From: Bradyrhizobium sp. 4
GTDB taxonomy: Bacteria > Pseudomonadota > Alphaproteobacteria > Rhizobiales > Xanthobacteraceae
Assembly: GCF_023100905.1 (NCBI RefSeq)
Contig: NZ_CP064686.1
Location: forward strand, 1,364,001 to 1,428,000
Direction: 5' to 3'
DNA: 64,000 nt
Below, one piece after another: positions 1-8,722 of this stretch. A model generated the notes under the pieces. It saw nothing but the letters and a program-made list of their open reading frames with translations, was not told the DNA's origin and did no database searches. The stretch's first letter is position 1; every line of letters starts with the position of its first letter. The position numbers and the translations under genes are program-made.

Positions 1-266
1 TAAGATTGATGCAGCGAGATCAGGTTAATTCTGGAACAGCCGTGCTGCCGATCTATAGCTCCCGTCCCGTCGCCGGGTGGCTGCGGTTCTTCACCTTGAT
101 CCAGTGCTTCTGCCGACGGCCACGGTGAGGCCGATCGCGATGCTTGGATACCAGCCCCTCAAGACCCATGCAGATAAGCGGCCCGGAATAGCTCAGGGCT
201 GATCTCGCCGCGATCGGGAATGCAGCGTCTCAATCACGGGAGCCGTATTTCGTAAGCCGAGCTGGC
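1..266. other. Left edge, no gene supported
   Basis: No reading frame with protein-like composition, RNA gene or mobile-element end could be recognised here. It lies downstream of a leftward cluster of small genes. Confidence 0.5.
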
Positions 267-533
267 TTACTCCCAGCCGCGCCGGCCTATTGGTCCTTCT
301 GCCGAATGCTCGCGGTGGAGGCGGGCCATCTCGCGATTGGGCCGCCTGATGAAGTCGCGCTCGACGCAAAAGCCGGCCGTGATTGAAGCGGTCAGTGCAA
401 GGCCGCAGGCGAGGTAGCTATTCATGAAATCCCACAAAATGTTGCTGCCCGCGACTACAAGAAAAGTGAGTGCCATGACAGTATCGCGAAATGCCCGAAC
501 CATGTTGCCCCAAACTGATTGGCGAGGCTTCAC
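267..533 (-). CDS. Small membrane protein, unknown function
   Basis: An 88-residue protein whose residues about 17-55 form one or two hydrophobic segments (VMALTFLVVAGSNILWDF and a following alanine/leucine stretch), with a charged, arginine-rich C-terminus. I do not recognise a family. It is the last gene of a tight leftward cluster of small genes (1613 down to 267), so it is probably co-transcribed with them. Small membrane genes in such clusters are common in phage-derived or island DNA, but no phage hallmark is visible here. Function unknown. Confidence 0.45.
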   Translation of the reverse strand: MKPRQSVWGNMVRAFRDTVMALTFLVVAGSNILWDFMNSYLACGLALTASITAGFCVERDFIRRPNREMARLHREHSAEGPIGRRGWE

Positions 534-554
534 TTAGCATCGCAACCACGACGA

Positions 555-831
555 TCAGCGGCGTCGATGGGGCATCCGGCGCCGTCTTTCTGCACGGAGT
601 GCGCGCTCGCTGAACCAACCGACCAGCAGGACCGCAAAGGCGGCGACAATCTCGCCGGCGGCCGCCCATCGGATCAGCGAAGCCCGGTCGTCTGCTGGCA
701 TCGCCGCGAGTGCATCAAGTTCGGCGCCCTTGTCCAGCGATGTACCGGCGAGGCGGTCTAGATCGGGGCCTAGCGCCTTGGCGAGGTCGGCGCAAGCGGC
801 AGCCTGACAGGCATCGCCGACGGCGAACCGC
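555..831 (-). pseudogene. Open frame without a clear start, one membrane segment
   Basis: The minus frame is open from about 858 down to a TGA at 555-557 and reads like real protein: an alanine/leucine/aspartate-rich helix region, then a hydrophobic segment (GEIVAAFAVLLVGWF) and an arginine-rich end. No ATG, GTG or TTG start was found near the upstream gene's stop; the first in-frame ATG lies deep inside (PADDRASLIRWAA follows it). It may start at an unusual codon, start internally, or have lost its 5' end. It sits between two genes of the same leftward cluster. No family recognised. Confidence 0.3.
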
Positions 832-1053
832 CTACTGTTGTGGATCGCCGATGTCGAACGCGCCTAAACGGTAATCTTCGCCCACCGATTGCTCAGTCGT
901 TGGCCCCACAATCAAAGTGAACGTCGCGTCGGGATAGCGCGTCCACACTTCGATGTCGTCTGACGTAACGGTTAGATAGCCGAAGAAGCATTTGTAACGG
1001 CCGGGCTCTGTCATGCGGCCGATCTTCTCCCAATTGATCTTGTTAACGCGCAC
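832..1053 (-). CDS. Hypothetical protein, 73 aa
   Basis: A short soluble protein with alternating beta-like stretches (YKCFFGYLTVTSDDIEVW; TFTLIVGP), no signal peptide and no cysteine cluster. It starts only 3 nt after the stop of the preceding gene (1057-1290), which is strong evidence that both are genuine and co-transcribed. Family not recognised; no function is proposed. Confidence 0.5.
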   Translation of the reverse strand: MRVNKINWEKIGRMTEPGRYKCFFGYLTVTSDDIEVWTRYPDATFTLIVGPTTEQSVGEDYRLGAFDIGDPQQ

Positions 1054-1056
1054 GCC

Positions 1057-1290
1057 CTAGCTCCACTCGTTTTCGGGGAGCGAGCCGGGCGGCGGCTTGA
1101 GTTCTTCTAGGCCGGCTTCGATAGTTGTTATTTCGTCTTGGACGGCCTGAACAGCGTTCGCGGGATCGATGCCGGAGACAGCGTGTAGTTCGCCCAGCAT
1201 CTTGCGCCGATGCGCGAGCAGGTCCGTCAAGGCACGTCGGTCCCGCACCTTCACGTAGCCGGCGACGATCATTTCCATGGCTGTTGACAC
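1057..1290 (-). CDS. Hypothetical helical protein, 77 aa
   Basis: Predicted to be mostly helical, with a charged repeat-like pattern (RDRRALTDLLAHRRKMLGEL) and a C-terminal EIxxIExGLEEL helix ending in a proline-rich tail. The pattern suggests a two-helix hairpin, perhaps a small oligomerising or adaptor protein. It is packed between 1317-1613 and 832-1053 on the same strand. No known family recognised. Confidence 0.5.
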   Translation of the reverse strand: MSTAMEMIVAGYVKVRDRRALTDLLAHRRKMLGELHAVSGIDPANAVQAVQDEITTIEAGLEELKPPPGSLPENEWS

Positions 1291-1316
1291 TGCGTTGCCT
1301 CCACTGCGCCTTTGAG

Positions 1317-1613
1317 TTATCGCGGCCGGCTAAGCTCCAACAGACCGGCTTCGGTCATACGATATTCGACGCCTTTGCCCGTTGAGCGTCGCTCCATCCA
1401 TCCGTTTCGAAAAAGAGCGAGCGTCGTTCCGGGGCTGTCGGGAAGCTTTAACGAAGACACCCAATCGCGGTCACGAAGACGATCGAGAAATTGCCGGTGA
1501 TAGTGCTTAAAAAGCGACCTGCGCTTTTCTTGCCGACGGCTGTCTCGCAGTATCGTTTCAGGCGGGAGTTCGGTTTCCATGCGGTTTGTTGCCATCGCAT
1601 GGTTTACGATCAC
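1317..1613 (-). CDS. Hypothetical winged-helix-like protein
   Basis: A 98-residue ORF; internal ATGs (residues 7 and 12) make the exact start uncertain. The second half reads like a winged-helix wing (ALFRNGWMERRSTGKGVEYRMTEAGLLEL), a pattern common in small DNA-binding proteins. It is the first gene of the leftward cluster ending at 267, so it could be its regulator; that is inference. No exact family is recognised. Confidence 0.45.
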   Translation of the reverse strand: MIVNHAMATNRMETELPPETILRDSRRQEKRRSLFKHYHRQFLDRLRDRDWVSSLKLPDSPGTTLALFRNGWMERRSTGKGVEYRMTEAGLLELSRPR

Positions 1614-2482
1614 TTAACGACCGGGAACAGCCGGCAATCTTTTCTAAATGGTTCATGGTTGTTGTTTTGCGGCATGGGAGGACGCATCTGCTTGGTTCGT
1701 GCCCACTGTCAGGCGAAGCTATGCTCGCCTGGTCCATCGAGCTTGAATTGCATCCGCTTGTAGCCGATAGCATCAAGTCGACCGATGACCAGCCCCACTG
1801 CCAGAAGGGCAGTCTTTGACCTTGCTCAAGGCGGTTTGAGACAAGGGCGCTTAGAACCCAACACGCAGCCGAACGGCGCCGCCATGACGTTGCTGAGGTT
1901 GTGGGCCCGGGTTCCTAGGAATACCGGGCCCGCCTTGTTTTACCGGCTCAGGTGGCGGCCGCGATCCGCCGAGAGATGCTCCACATTGGCATTGAACTTC
2001 CGTTACGGCGCGCAGGCGCCGCGGTCCCAGCTGGGCGCGTGTTTGGCGTCGGCGCCGGCCCATCCCAAGCCTGCATGTTGGGCTGGCCGGATCAATAACC
2101 AGTGTGCAACATGACCGGGCTGTCGAGTGCCGGCAGTCCTACGGCCCCGCGCTGCGGTAGGTGCGGACCCCGAAACGCGGGGGCGATTTGGCTATCCTGT
2201 CCAACTTCCCTAGCGGCTTGGAAGCGGCCGCGGGCTGCATGGAATGTCGCAGCGGCGCTGCCTCGGTACTCGCCCGGCGCGCTTCACAAGAACGCCGGAT
2301 GACCAGCCCTACCGCGGGCCGAATTGGGAACGCCGGCGCGCATACCGATCACGTCAACCCGGATCGCGCGGGAAATAAATCAGCCACCTTTCGCAGCGGC
2401 CTTAGTCCCGTGCCGGCGCCCACCCGGGCGACACAAAGACCGAGAATGGTCCCGGCGCTGCAACCAATGATCGGAAGGAAGC
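1614..2482. other. Intergenic, no supported gene
   Basis: Several overlapping open frames occur on both strands, all arginine/proline-rich and typical of GC-rich noncoding DNA. Nothing here could be assigned to a family. The region is probably decayed island DNA. Confidence 0.4.
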
Positions 2483-2839
2483 ACATGTTTCTATGATGAA
2501 CAGCACCGCATCACCTATCTCCGCATGCTTGATGCCGATGCGGAAGGCGCTGACTGGCGCGAGGTATCGCGGATCATCTTGCGCATTGACCCGGAACGAG
2601 AGCCAGCGCGCGCTCGGCCCGCGTTCGAAAGCCATCTTGAGCGCGCGAAATGGGTCGCTGACAGTGGGTACCGTCGGTTGCTGCGGCAAGGATGGCCTTC
2701 GGCTGCTGAAAGGGCTAGGTCACGACAATGGCCGGCGGGCATCGCTGCCGCCGGCCATCGCTTTGCGCTACCTGTGGCTGGGGGGCTGATCGGCAGCGCT
2801 GATGGTAAGCCTGCCGAGCCCCGATTAACAACCCGTTAG
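2483..2839 (+). pseudogene. Truncated DUF2285-type protein
   Basis: The plus frame reads FYDEQHRITYLRMLDADAE, then GADWREVSRIILRIDPERE and a C-terminal FESHLERAKWVADSGYRRLL. This arrangement is the C-terminal domain of a widespread Bradyrhizobium/Rhizobiales island protein (DUF2285; small, presumed DNA-binding). The N-terminal half and a true start codon are missing, and after about position 2705 the frame runs into unrelated sequence before stopping. I read it as a relic. The family assignment rests on recall of the motif, not a search. Confidence 0.5.
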
Positions 2840-2911
2840 CCAATTCGGGCAGGCTCTGGCTATTTCGCGGGCAACAACGCGGCGGTGTGCTGGGACCTGC
2901 GTTGAACCAGT

Positions 2912-3411
2912 TCAATGCTTTCGCAGCGGTATTGCCACATCCACGACCACGCCTCCGCCGTCTCTGGTGAACGCCTGACACCCGACTGCTGCGTTAGGAA
3001 GAGCAACGCTAGCTTGTTCGCCGTCGTCCTTGAGTGCGGTTCTCTGGCATCGATGAGCCGCCGCCTGCAGTTTTTTCGGATCGACACCCGTGACCGCGCT
3101 TCCTGCCGTCGCGGCGAGGGCAAACCAATCATTTGACGGGAAGCCGCTCGCGTTCACAAACTTTGGATCGCAGATTAAGACCCTGTCCGGCTTCTTGAAA
3201 AAGACACTGCCGCCGGAGGCCGAGAAGTGATCGAAATGCGTATTTCCCGCTCGATGATCCGAGCCGTTATCTCCCTGCATTCCGGCGTCTCGGCGGACCG
3301 CTCGCCGGCAATCGCGGCTGTGAGCCGGCATTCCGAGAAAATCATAGCCGTGAAGAGCACCGCATTTATGCCAACGAGAAGCCCGAGGCCCATGCCAAAC
3401 AGACGGTGCAC
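2912..3411 (-). pseudogene. Frameshifted exported hypothetical protein
   Basis: Two minus frames join into one plausible protein of about 165 residues. The first (from a GTG at 3411) has a hydrophobic signal-like N-terminus (GMGLGLLVGINAVLFTAMIF). After EREI near 3240 the sense moves to the next frame (HFDHFSASGGSVFFKKPDRV) and runs to 2912. A single missing base at the junction explains the shift. It follows the 3414-3836 gene immediately, so the two formed an operon. Function unknown. Confidence 0.4.
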
Positions 3412-3413
3412 TT

Positions 3414-3836
3414 CTAATCTCTTGGGCTCACTAACTTTGTATCCGAAGCCGCGCCGACTATTCGCATCTTCTCTATCGGCGCCTCCGTTGTATCGGCAAT
3501 CTCATACGTTTTATTGCTGCCGGAATATAGAAATACGACGGCTCCCGTCACGTCGGGCAGGTGCAAGAAGTAAGCGGCTTTTTCGACCGCGCTACGTCGA
3601 AGGAAGCGCCTCGGAAGGGACTTCCCTGAGGAGGAAACCTTCAACTCAACGATTACCTTCTCCGTAGAGCTCACTCCCGTTGATCGCTCGACGACGATAT
3701 CAGCCTCTCTATCAGAGAACAGTTGGCTCTGTTTGACCCTAACACCTGGCACGCCGCGCAGCGCACTGACGAGATAGCCCGCAATAGTGCCCACCGTACG
3801 AAGATAATGCGGTCTCAATTGATCGCGAGAAACCAA
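3414..3836 (-). CDS. Hypothetical protein with PD-(D/E)xK-like core
   Basis: A 140-residue protein. In the middle it carries DREADIVVE followed about 11 residues later by VIVELKV, i.e. an acidic residue in one strand and an E-x-K in the next, the arrangement of the PD-(D/E)xK nuclease-like fold. This is only a motif-level resemblance. There is no signal peptide. It lies between a frameshifted gene upstream (3889-4430) and a frameshifted exported protein downstream, all leftward. It could equally be an uncharacterised, non-nuclease island protein. Confidence 0.45.
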   Translation of the reverse strand: MVSRDQLRPHYLRTVGTIAGYLVSALRGVPGVRVKQSQLFSDREADIVVERSTGVSSTEKVIVELKVSSSGKSLPRRFLRRSAVEKAAYFLHLPDVTGAVVFLYSGSNKTYEIADTTEAPIEKMRIVGAASDTKLVSPRD

Positions 3837-3888
3837 AGGGTCATCTGTATGTCCTTGAGCAAATCTGAGAAGGGCGCTCGTAACTAAG

Positions 3889-4430
3889 TCAAGCAGCGGT
3901 GTGCCTGCCGGGTCGTCGGGGTGGCGGCAGGCGCTCGTGGGTCCGCCGCAGTGTCAAAAGGAAGTTTCCGTCGATCTGATCGCAAAGAACGATGGCGAAG
4001 ACCGTGACAGATACGATTGCCATCAGGCCTTCGTCCTCGTCGAAATCGAGAGCGTAGTCGTGCGTGGAATGGGTTGCGCCATTCGGTCCGGTAACGCGTA
4101 AATTGATCCAACACTTTCTTTCGAAGTAGATCAGCCTGACCGAGGAACTCCTCGATTTTGTGGGGCGCGATACGCGACGGGTCCTTGCCAGCGAGCACTC
4201 GGTAAGCTTCCTTAACCCTCAAAAGCTTGATTGCAGCGAAAGACAACATCGGTGAATAGTGTTTGGTCTGGCTCGGATTGTCCTCGCTTGTAGTGCTTGA
4301 TGGCGGCATCAATATGCGCCATCACCGCCTTTAGGCCGATTTTATAGGGGCCTGCAGGCAGATCTTTGATTTTCTGATCGAGAATTTCTGAAGGTCCGTC
4401 GAGGCACTTCCTCTTACCAAGCGATGGCAT
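3889..4430 (-). pseudogene. Hypothetical island protein with two frameshifts
   Basis: A single protein can be followed through three frames: from an ATG at 4430 (ILDQKIKDLPAGPYKIGLKAV ending CNQAFEG at a stop, 4212), then EAYRVLAGKDPSRIAPHKIE to RTEWRNP in a second frame, then THDYALDFDEDEGLMAIVSV in a third. One junction lies near 4212 and one near 4070, where an extra base occurs in CCATTCC. This type of protein is familiar as a conserved hypothetical in bradyrhizobia, with no assigned function. The gene is dead as read here. Confidence 0.45.
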
Positions 4431-4431
4431 C

Positions 4432-5221
4432 TTCGTTGCAATTCTGGTCGTGCTGGCGTGTCGGCTAACGCTCGGGGAGGAAGGTTTCCGTGCTTGGGGG
4501 TGGCGTATCCCGTTCTTGCTGTCCGCACTTCTCGTCGTGTTTTCGATCAATCTTCGTCTCAAGCTGAGCGAGTCGCCGGTTTTCGAGCAGATGCGCCAGG
4601 CCGGCAAGGTCTCGCGCGCGCCGGTTCGCGAAAGTTTCGGCACGAGACAAGGATTTGGTTATGCGCTGTATGCTCTCTTCGGCGCGACGGCGGGTCTGGG
4701 ATGCGTGTGGTACACCGGGCAATTCTACGCGCTGTATTTCCTGCAGAGCGTTCTCAAGGTGGATTTCCTGACGGCGAATGTCTGCGTCGCCATTGCCCTA
4801 GCCATCGGTACGCCCCTGGTGGTCGTGAGCGGGGCCTTGTCAGACGGCATCGGACGTCGTCCGCTGATCCTCACCGGACTTCTGCTCGCCGCCGCGCTCT
4901 ACATTCACATCTACATGGGCGTTGCAAGCGCCACGGCTGCGCACAACTACGTGGCCGTCACCGCGCTATTCCTGGCGCAACTCGTCTTGGTAGTGCTGGT
5001 GTATGCGCCGAATGCCGCGTTTCTCGTCGAGCTCTTTCCGGCCCGGCTGCGATATACTTCGCTGTCGCTTCCGTATCCCATCGGCACTGGCATACTCGGC
5101 GGCTTCGTTCCGCTGATCAGCCTCTCGCTCGTCAGCTACACCGGCAACCGGCAACATCTACCCCGGCCTGATCTATCCCATCGCGATCGCACCAGCAAAA
5201 ATGCAGTTACAAGTTGGATAG
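4432..5221 (+). pseudogene. Truncated MFS (MHS-family) transporter
   Basis: The frame encodes the central and C-terminal transmembrane half of a metabolite:H+ symporter, including the typical WGWRIPFLLSALLVV, LSESPVFEQM and SDGIGRRPLIL motifs, then NAAFLVELFPARLRYTSLSL. The N-terminal half is missing: recognisable coding begins directly at about 4432, butting against the divergent pseudogene. Near 5140 a 7-bp CGGCAAC tandem duplication shifts the frame just before the usual IYPGLIYPIAIA ending. Therefore non-functional. The original substrate cannot be told. Confidence 0.7.
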
Positions 5222-5278
5222 GCCAGACTCGCCCTAAGTCGACCTCATGAACCCTGCCCGACGAATATGGAAGCTGTC

Positions 5279-5497
5279 ATGAGCAACGAAAGTGCTCACG
5301 TGAACACCGAGATCGCGTCCGACGCGCCTCTCTACAAGACCTCGATGTGTGCGTTGTGCGGGCTCATTTACAACGAGCGAGACGGATGGCCTGAAGAGGG
5401 CGTTCCGCCCGGCGCCCGCTGGGAGGACGTGCCCGCAGATTGGATCTGCCCCGACCGGCGTGCTGGCAAAAGTGAATTCGAGATGACCGAGGTCTGA
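5279..5497 (+). CDS. Rubredoxin-like protein lacking fourth Cys
   Basis: A 72-residue protein with the rubredoxin N-terminal metal knuckle CALCGLIYNERDGWPEEGVPPG and the conserved W-DVP-DWICP segment. Normal rubredoxins then have C-P-x-C-G; here the codons read CPDRRAGKSEFEM, so the fourth iron-ligating cysteine is an arginine (CGG). An iron site with three Cys would be crippled or altered. The ATG at 5279 was chosen because GGAAG lies 5 nt upstream; an in-frame ATG at 5267 is possible. It precedes a PaiB-like flavoprotein gene. Confidence 0.75.
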   Translation: MSNESAHVNTEIASDAPLYKTSMCALCGLIYNERDGWPEEGVPPGARWEDVPADWICPDRRAGKSEFEMTEV

Positions 5498-5561
5498 ACC
5501 AAACCGTTGATGCTGCGCGACCCTATGGTGCACGGCGTCCCACAATGCCAAAGGAGTTATC

Positions 5562-6155
5562 ATGTACGTCCCTCCGCACTTCGTTGAGGCTCGCGCCGAG
5601 GTACTTCACCATCTCATTGAAAAAAATCCGCTCGGCATCCTCTTTACCAACGGGAAGAGTGGGTTTGACGCGAATCATATTCCGTTCGAACTGCATGCGC
5701 ACGAAGGTCAGCAGGGCGTGCTTCATTCGCATGTCGCTCGTGCGAACCCTGTTTGGCAGGATCTCGCCACCGGTGATGAGGTTCTGATCGTCTTCCGCGC
5801 CGCGGATGCCTACATCGCGCCGAACTGGTATCCGAGCAAGGTCGAGTTCAAGAAGCAGGTCCCGTCGTGGAACTACATGGTTGCGCATGTGTACGGACGT
5901 GTCACGATCCGCGATGATGAGCGTTACGTCCGCGGCATAGTCGCGCGCCTGACGCGCATTCATGAGGCGAAACAGGCCAATCCTTGGAAGATGACCGACA
6001 GCCCCAAGGACTACATCGACACGATGCGCAAGATGATCGTCGGCATCGAGATCGAGATCACACGCCTGGTCGGCAAGTCGAAGCTCAGCCAGAACAAAGA
6101 GGTCCGGGATATCGTCGGCGCCGGCAATGCCCTGAAGGCACAGGGAACAATGTGA
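5562..6155 (+). CDS. PaiB-like FMN-binding regulator
   Basis: A 197-residue protein beginning MYVPPHFVE and containing the family's signature blocks: HIPFELHAHEG, HSHVARANPVWQDL, AYIAPNWYPSK and VPSWNYMVAHVYG. The PaiB family are FMN-binding, split-barrel proteins annotated as negative transcriptional regulators, first described in Bacillus protease/sporulation control; their true ligand is often unknown. A good ribosome site (AAGGAG) precedes the ATG. The gene follows the damaged rubredoxin, and the pairing of a redox carrier with a flavoprotein may be functional, but this is inference. The last ~15 residues look diverged. Confidence 0.8.
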   Translation: MYVPPHFVEARAEVLHHLIEKNPLGILFTNGKSGFDANHIPFELHAHEGQQGVLHSHVARANPVWQDLATGDEVLIVFRAADAYIAPNWYPSKVEFKKQVPSWNYMVAHVYGRVTIRDDERYVRGIVARLTRIHEAKQANPWKMTDSPKDYIDTMRKMIVGIEIEITRLVGKSKLSQNKEVRDIVGAGNALKAQGTM

Positions 6156-6290
6156 TGGGCGAGGCGATGCTGGCCGTTGCCGCCGTCAAGGCGGAGCAGG
6201 CCTCATAGCCAGTCAATCAGCTGTGCTACCCTCCACTCGTTGGCAGCAGTGGCAATCATCTTCCGCGAGATCACGCTCACCTCGATCGCT

Positions 6291-7154
6291 TCAATTCGGC
6301 GATGCGTCCTGATCCATGAAGATCAGGCGTGCCGGATGTTGCTTTGCCGCGAACAGCTGATCATTGGTGATGAGCCCGGTCTCGAGGAGGGTGTCCAGAA
6401 CCAGGTTTGCACGCTCACGCGCATTCGGAAGAGCAACATGCGAAGATAGATCTAGTGGCGCATTTATCAGGCCGGCAAGCAAGGCTGCTTCGCCAAGCTC
6501 GATATCCTGAACCTGCTTCTGGAAATAACTCTGCGCAGCTTTACTGACGCCGAAGATGCCGCCTCCGATCTGCACACGGTTTAGGTAGATCTTCAGGATT
6601 TCATCCTTGCTGAGCCGCCATTCGAGCCAAATTGCGACAAGCGCCTCCTGAATCCTGACCTCCAAATTTGGTTGATCTGAGGGGAATAGAATTCTCGCAA
6701 CCTGCTGGGTAATGGACGATCGCACGGCCTGTGTGCCCGGGGCGGCATGCAATGAGAGCGCGATCGCGGTAAGGTCAAAGCCGAAATGGCTATAGAAGCG
6801 GCGGTCCCCGGTTGCCAATGTCGCCTTGACTAGGACGTCCGGAAGCTCCTTCACTGAAATCGAGCTGTAGGTCGCGCAAGCGCTGGTCAGACCCGTGCGA
6901 CATTCCGGCAGACAGAGTGTGGGATCGTCGCCCTGGCTCCAATCCTGATCACCTGTTTTCTGAAAAACGGGGTTTGCCACGATCATTAACACTATGAGGC
7001 TGATGAGCCCGAATGTTAAGGCCTCCGAAAGCGGATCGATGATCGTACAGCGCAAGGATCGGGGAACAAGCCTTGCACCGCGCATAATCGACGAGCCACG
7101 CGTGGCTCCAGCCATCATACGATCTGGGATTGGGGTTCTTCTTCGCGGTATCAT
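6291..7154 (-). CDS. Penicillin-binding-type transglycosylase, catalytic Glu lost
   Basis: A glycosyltransferase-51 (peptidoglycan transglycosylase) domain preceded by one membrane anchor (LISLIVLMIVANPVF). Family blocks are visible: ATGDRRFYSHFGFD, SSITQQVARIL, EWRLSKDEILKIYLNRV and FGVSKAAQSYF. In active enzymes the first block reads E-D-x-x-F; here GGG encodes Gly instead of the catalytic Glu, and the QGGST block is also altered. There is no transpeptidase domain. The protein is probably inactive as a glycosyltransferase. An open frame extends to 7442; the ATG at 7154 is my choice, without a strong ribosome site. A leftward promoter-like element lies upstream (7709-7739). Confidence 0.7.
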   Translation of the reverse strand: MIPRRRTPIPDRMMAGATRGSSIMRGARLVPRSLRCTIIDPLSEALTFGLISLIVLMIVANPVFQKTGDQDWSQGDDPTLCLPECRTGLTSACATYSSISVKELPDVLVKATLATGDRRFYSHFGFDLTAIALSLHAAPGTQAVRSSITQQVARILFPSDQPNLEVRIQEALVAIWLEWRLSKDEILKIYLNRVQIGGGIFGVSKAAQSYFQKQVQDIELGEAALLAGLINAPLDLSSHVALPNARERANLVLDTLLETGLITNDQLFAAKQHPARLIFMDQDASPN

Positions 7155-7378
7155 CTGACTCACTTGCGTTTCAAATTGTTTTGAACTTAGCGCGTCGAAA
7201 CGCGTGCTGCCTGCGGCACGCCGCTCCGTTCGGACGTCCCCGCCAGACAAAGCATCTGTCGTAGTTCTGGAGCCGCGACACGCCGCAGCACAACGTAAGA
7301 ACTCGCGCATCAGCTGCACCTTGCCGAGGGTGCCGGCAGCGAATTCTGCAGGTGAGAGGTGAGCCCGTGTGAATTTGT

Positions 7379-7663
7379 TTAGCCCTCGCGGGCTATTGTC
7401 GAGCGCTTCTGGTCCGCAAGATCTGCTTCTGGTTGCCAGCACGCGGGTTGCTCGAGCGAGTTGCGCGACGGCGGATGACTGCTGCGACTCTCTGCGGAGT
7501 GGGCCGTAGCCATATGCAGCCGCGCGCGCTCTCGTCGGATGCGAAAGCGCCGAGTACGGACGCCGTAGCCAGCCCCACCGGCGGCGACAATCGAAAGGAC
7601 AATAAGAGCTGCCACCATCATCTCAAGCACGCCTCGCAGATCCTCAATGTCCCGCGCCTGCAC
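7379..7663 (-). CDS. Small single-pass membrane protein
   Basis: A 94-residue frame from GTG 7663 (or ATG 7621). The N-terminus reads ARDIEDLRGVLEMMVAALIV, then LSIVAAGGAGYG, a clear membrane helix, followed by an arginine-rich cytoplasmic stretch; the last ~40 residues look unstructured and may not be conserved. It starts about 37 nt downstream of the predicted start site of promoter element A, making it the most likely first gene of that transcript. No family recognised. Confidence 0.4.
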   Translation of the reverse strand: MQARDIEDLRGVLEMMVAALIVLSIVAAGGAGYGVRTRRFRIRRERARLHMATAHSAESRSSHPPSRNSLEQPACWQPEADLADQKRSTIAREG

Positions 7664-7708
7664 CTTGAGGCCGGAATGTGTCTCGGGTTCGGAGAATCGA
7701 ACCGGTAG

Positions 7709-7739
7709 TTAGTACAACTTGACGCTAGGTAAGATTCAA
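7709..7739 (-). promoter_or_regulatory. MerR-type promoter element, copy A
   Basis: Reading leftward: -35 TTGAAT (complement of 7734-7739), a 19-nt spacer containing TACCTAGCGTCA, and -10 TACTAA (7709-7714). The long 19-nt spacer with a central degenerate dyad is the hallmark of MerR-activated promoters. It is one of six copies in this window and would transcribe the small membrane gene at 7663 and possibly the transglycosylase gene beyond. Confidence 0.45.
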
Positions 7740-7830
7740 GTGGTGTTAAGGTCCAGCTCTCGATTCAGTCAGGTATCGGTTTGAACCGCCCGGGTTTGTC
7801 GGACGCTCCAACTCCTGAGAGGATGGAGCC

Positions 7831-8300
7831 ATGACGAGCAAGACGACGGACAAATTGTCACCCGAGGTCCGAACCCGAGCGGTTCGGATGGTTCTGGATT
7901 TCTCCGGCGAGCATCCTTCGCGCCGGGCGGCGGTGAGATCGGTTGCGGCAAAGATCGGCGGCACACCGCAAACGCTTCGTGACTGGGTCAAGAAGGCGAG
8001 ATCGACAGCGGGCAGCGGACCGGCGTTCCGACTGAGATGGCCGAGAAGCTGAAGGCCCCGACGGGAGAACCGCGAGCTCCGGCAGGCTAACGAAATCCTA
8101 CGGAACGCAAGCGCCTATTTTGCGATGGCGGAGCTCGACCGCAGGTCCAAGCCATGATCGCCTCTTGATGATCCATCGTGGGCGCATGGGGGTGAGCCGA
8201 TCTGCAAGGTCCTGCCGATGCGCCCCCTCGACCTACCACGCCGATGCGGCCAAGCGGCGCGATCCAGCCAAGCGGCTGAAAAAACAACGCCAACGCGCGA
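7831..8300 (+). mobile_element. Decayed IS3-family remnant
   Basis: The first frame (from ATG 7831) is a transposase OrfA N-terminus with SPEVRTRAVRMVLDFSGEHP and GGTPQTLRDWVKKA, the helix-turn-helix of IS3-type OrfA. It frameshifts around 8015 (the sense continues as EMAEKLKAP and then LRQANEIL), and later pieces match the OrfB start (GVSRSARSCRCAPSTYHADAAKRRDP) with stops between. No ends or target duplications could be recognised. It is clearly inactive. Confidence 0.7.
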
Positions 8301-8722
8301 GTTCATAACAAGTGCAATTGTCAACCCACATCAAGATCGTCCCGATTTAACCGATTTGGCGAGGAGCCCACATGCAGCGTCTTTTGTCCGACAAGAAAGT
8401 CGCCTGGTGCCGAGTCATTCGATCAGTCCTGGTTAATCCGCCTGCAGCCCGCACCCCGCGCGTCTGGCCCAACCTTTGCTGTAGTGATGGACCCACTGTA
8501 GATCTGCATGAAGCTGACCACCGACTTTCAGGAGCGCGGTCCGGCACGGTCTCGCTGTGCGGTTGACCGCGCTTTCGGTGCGGGAGGAGAGCTGCTCTAA
8601 AATTGGGATATGATGACGAAGAGGGCGTCGATGCAGAGTTCTCGAGTGGTCGCGCCGGAGACGAGTTGCACGTTGTGGGCATTCGCTGCGCATTAAGCGG
8701 CGCGATCCCAGATAGGAGAAGT
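8301..8722. other. Intergenic, IS3 remnant flank
   Basis: No protein-like frame on either strand. It holds the upstream region of the cystathionine beta-lyase gene, including its ribosome site (AGGAGAAGT) at the right edge. Confidence 0.5.
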
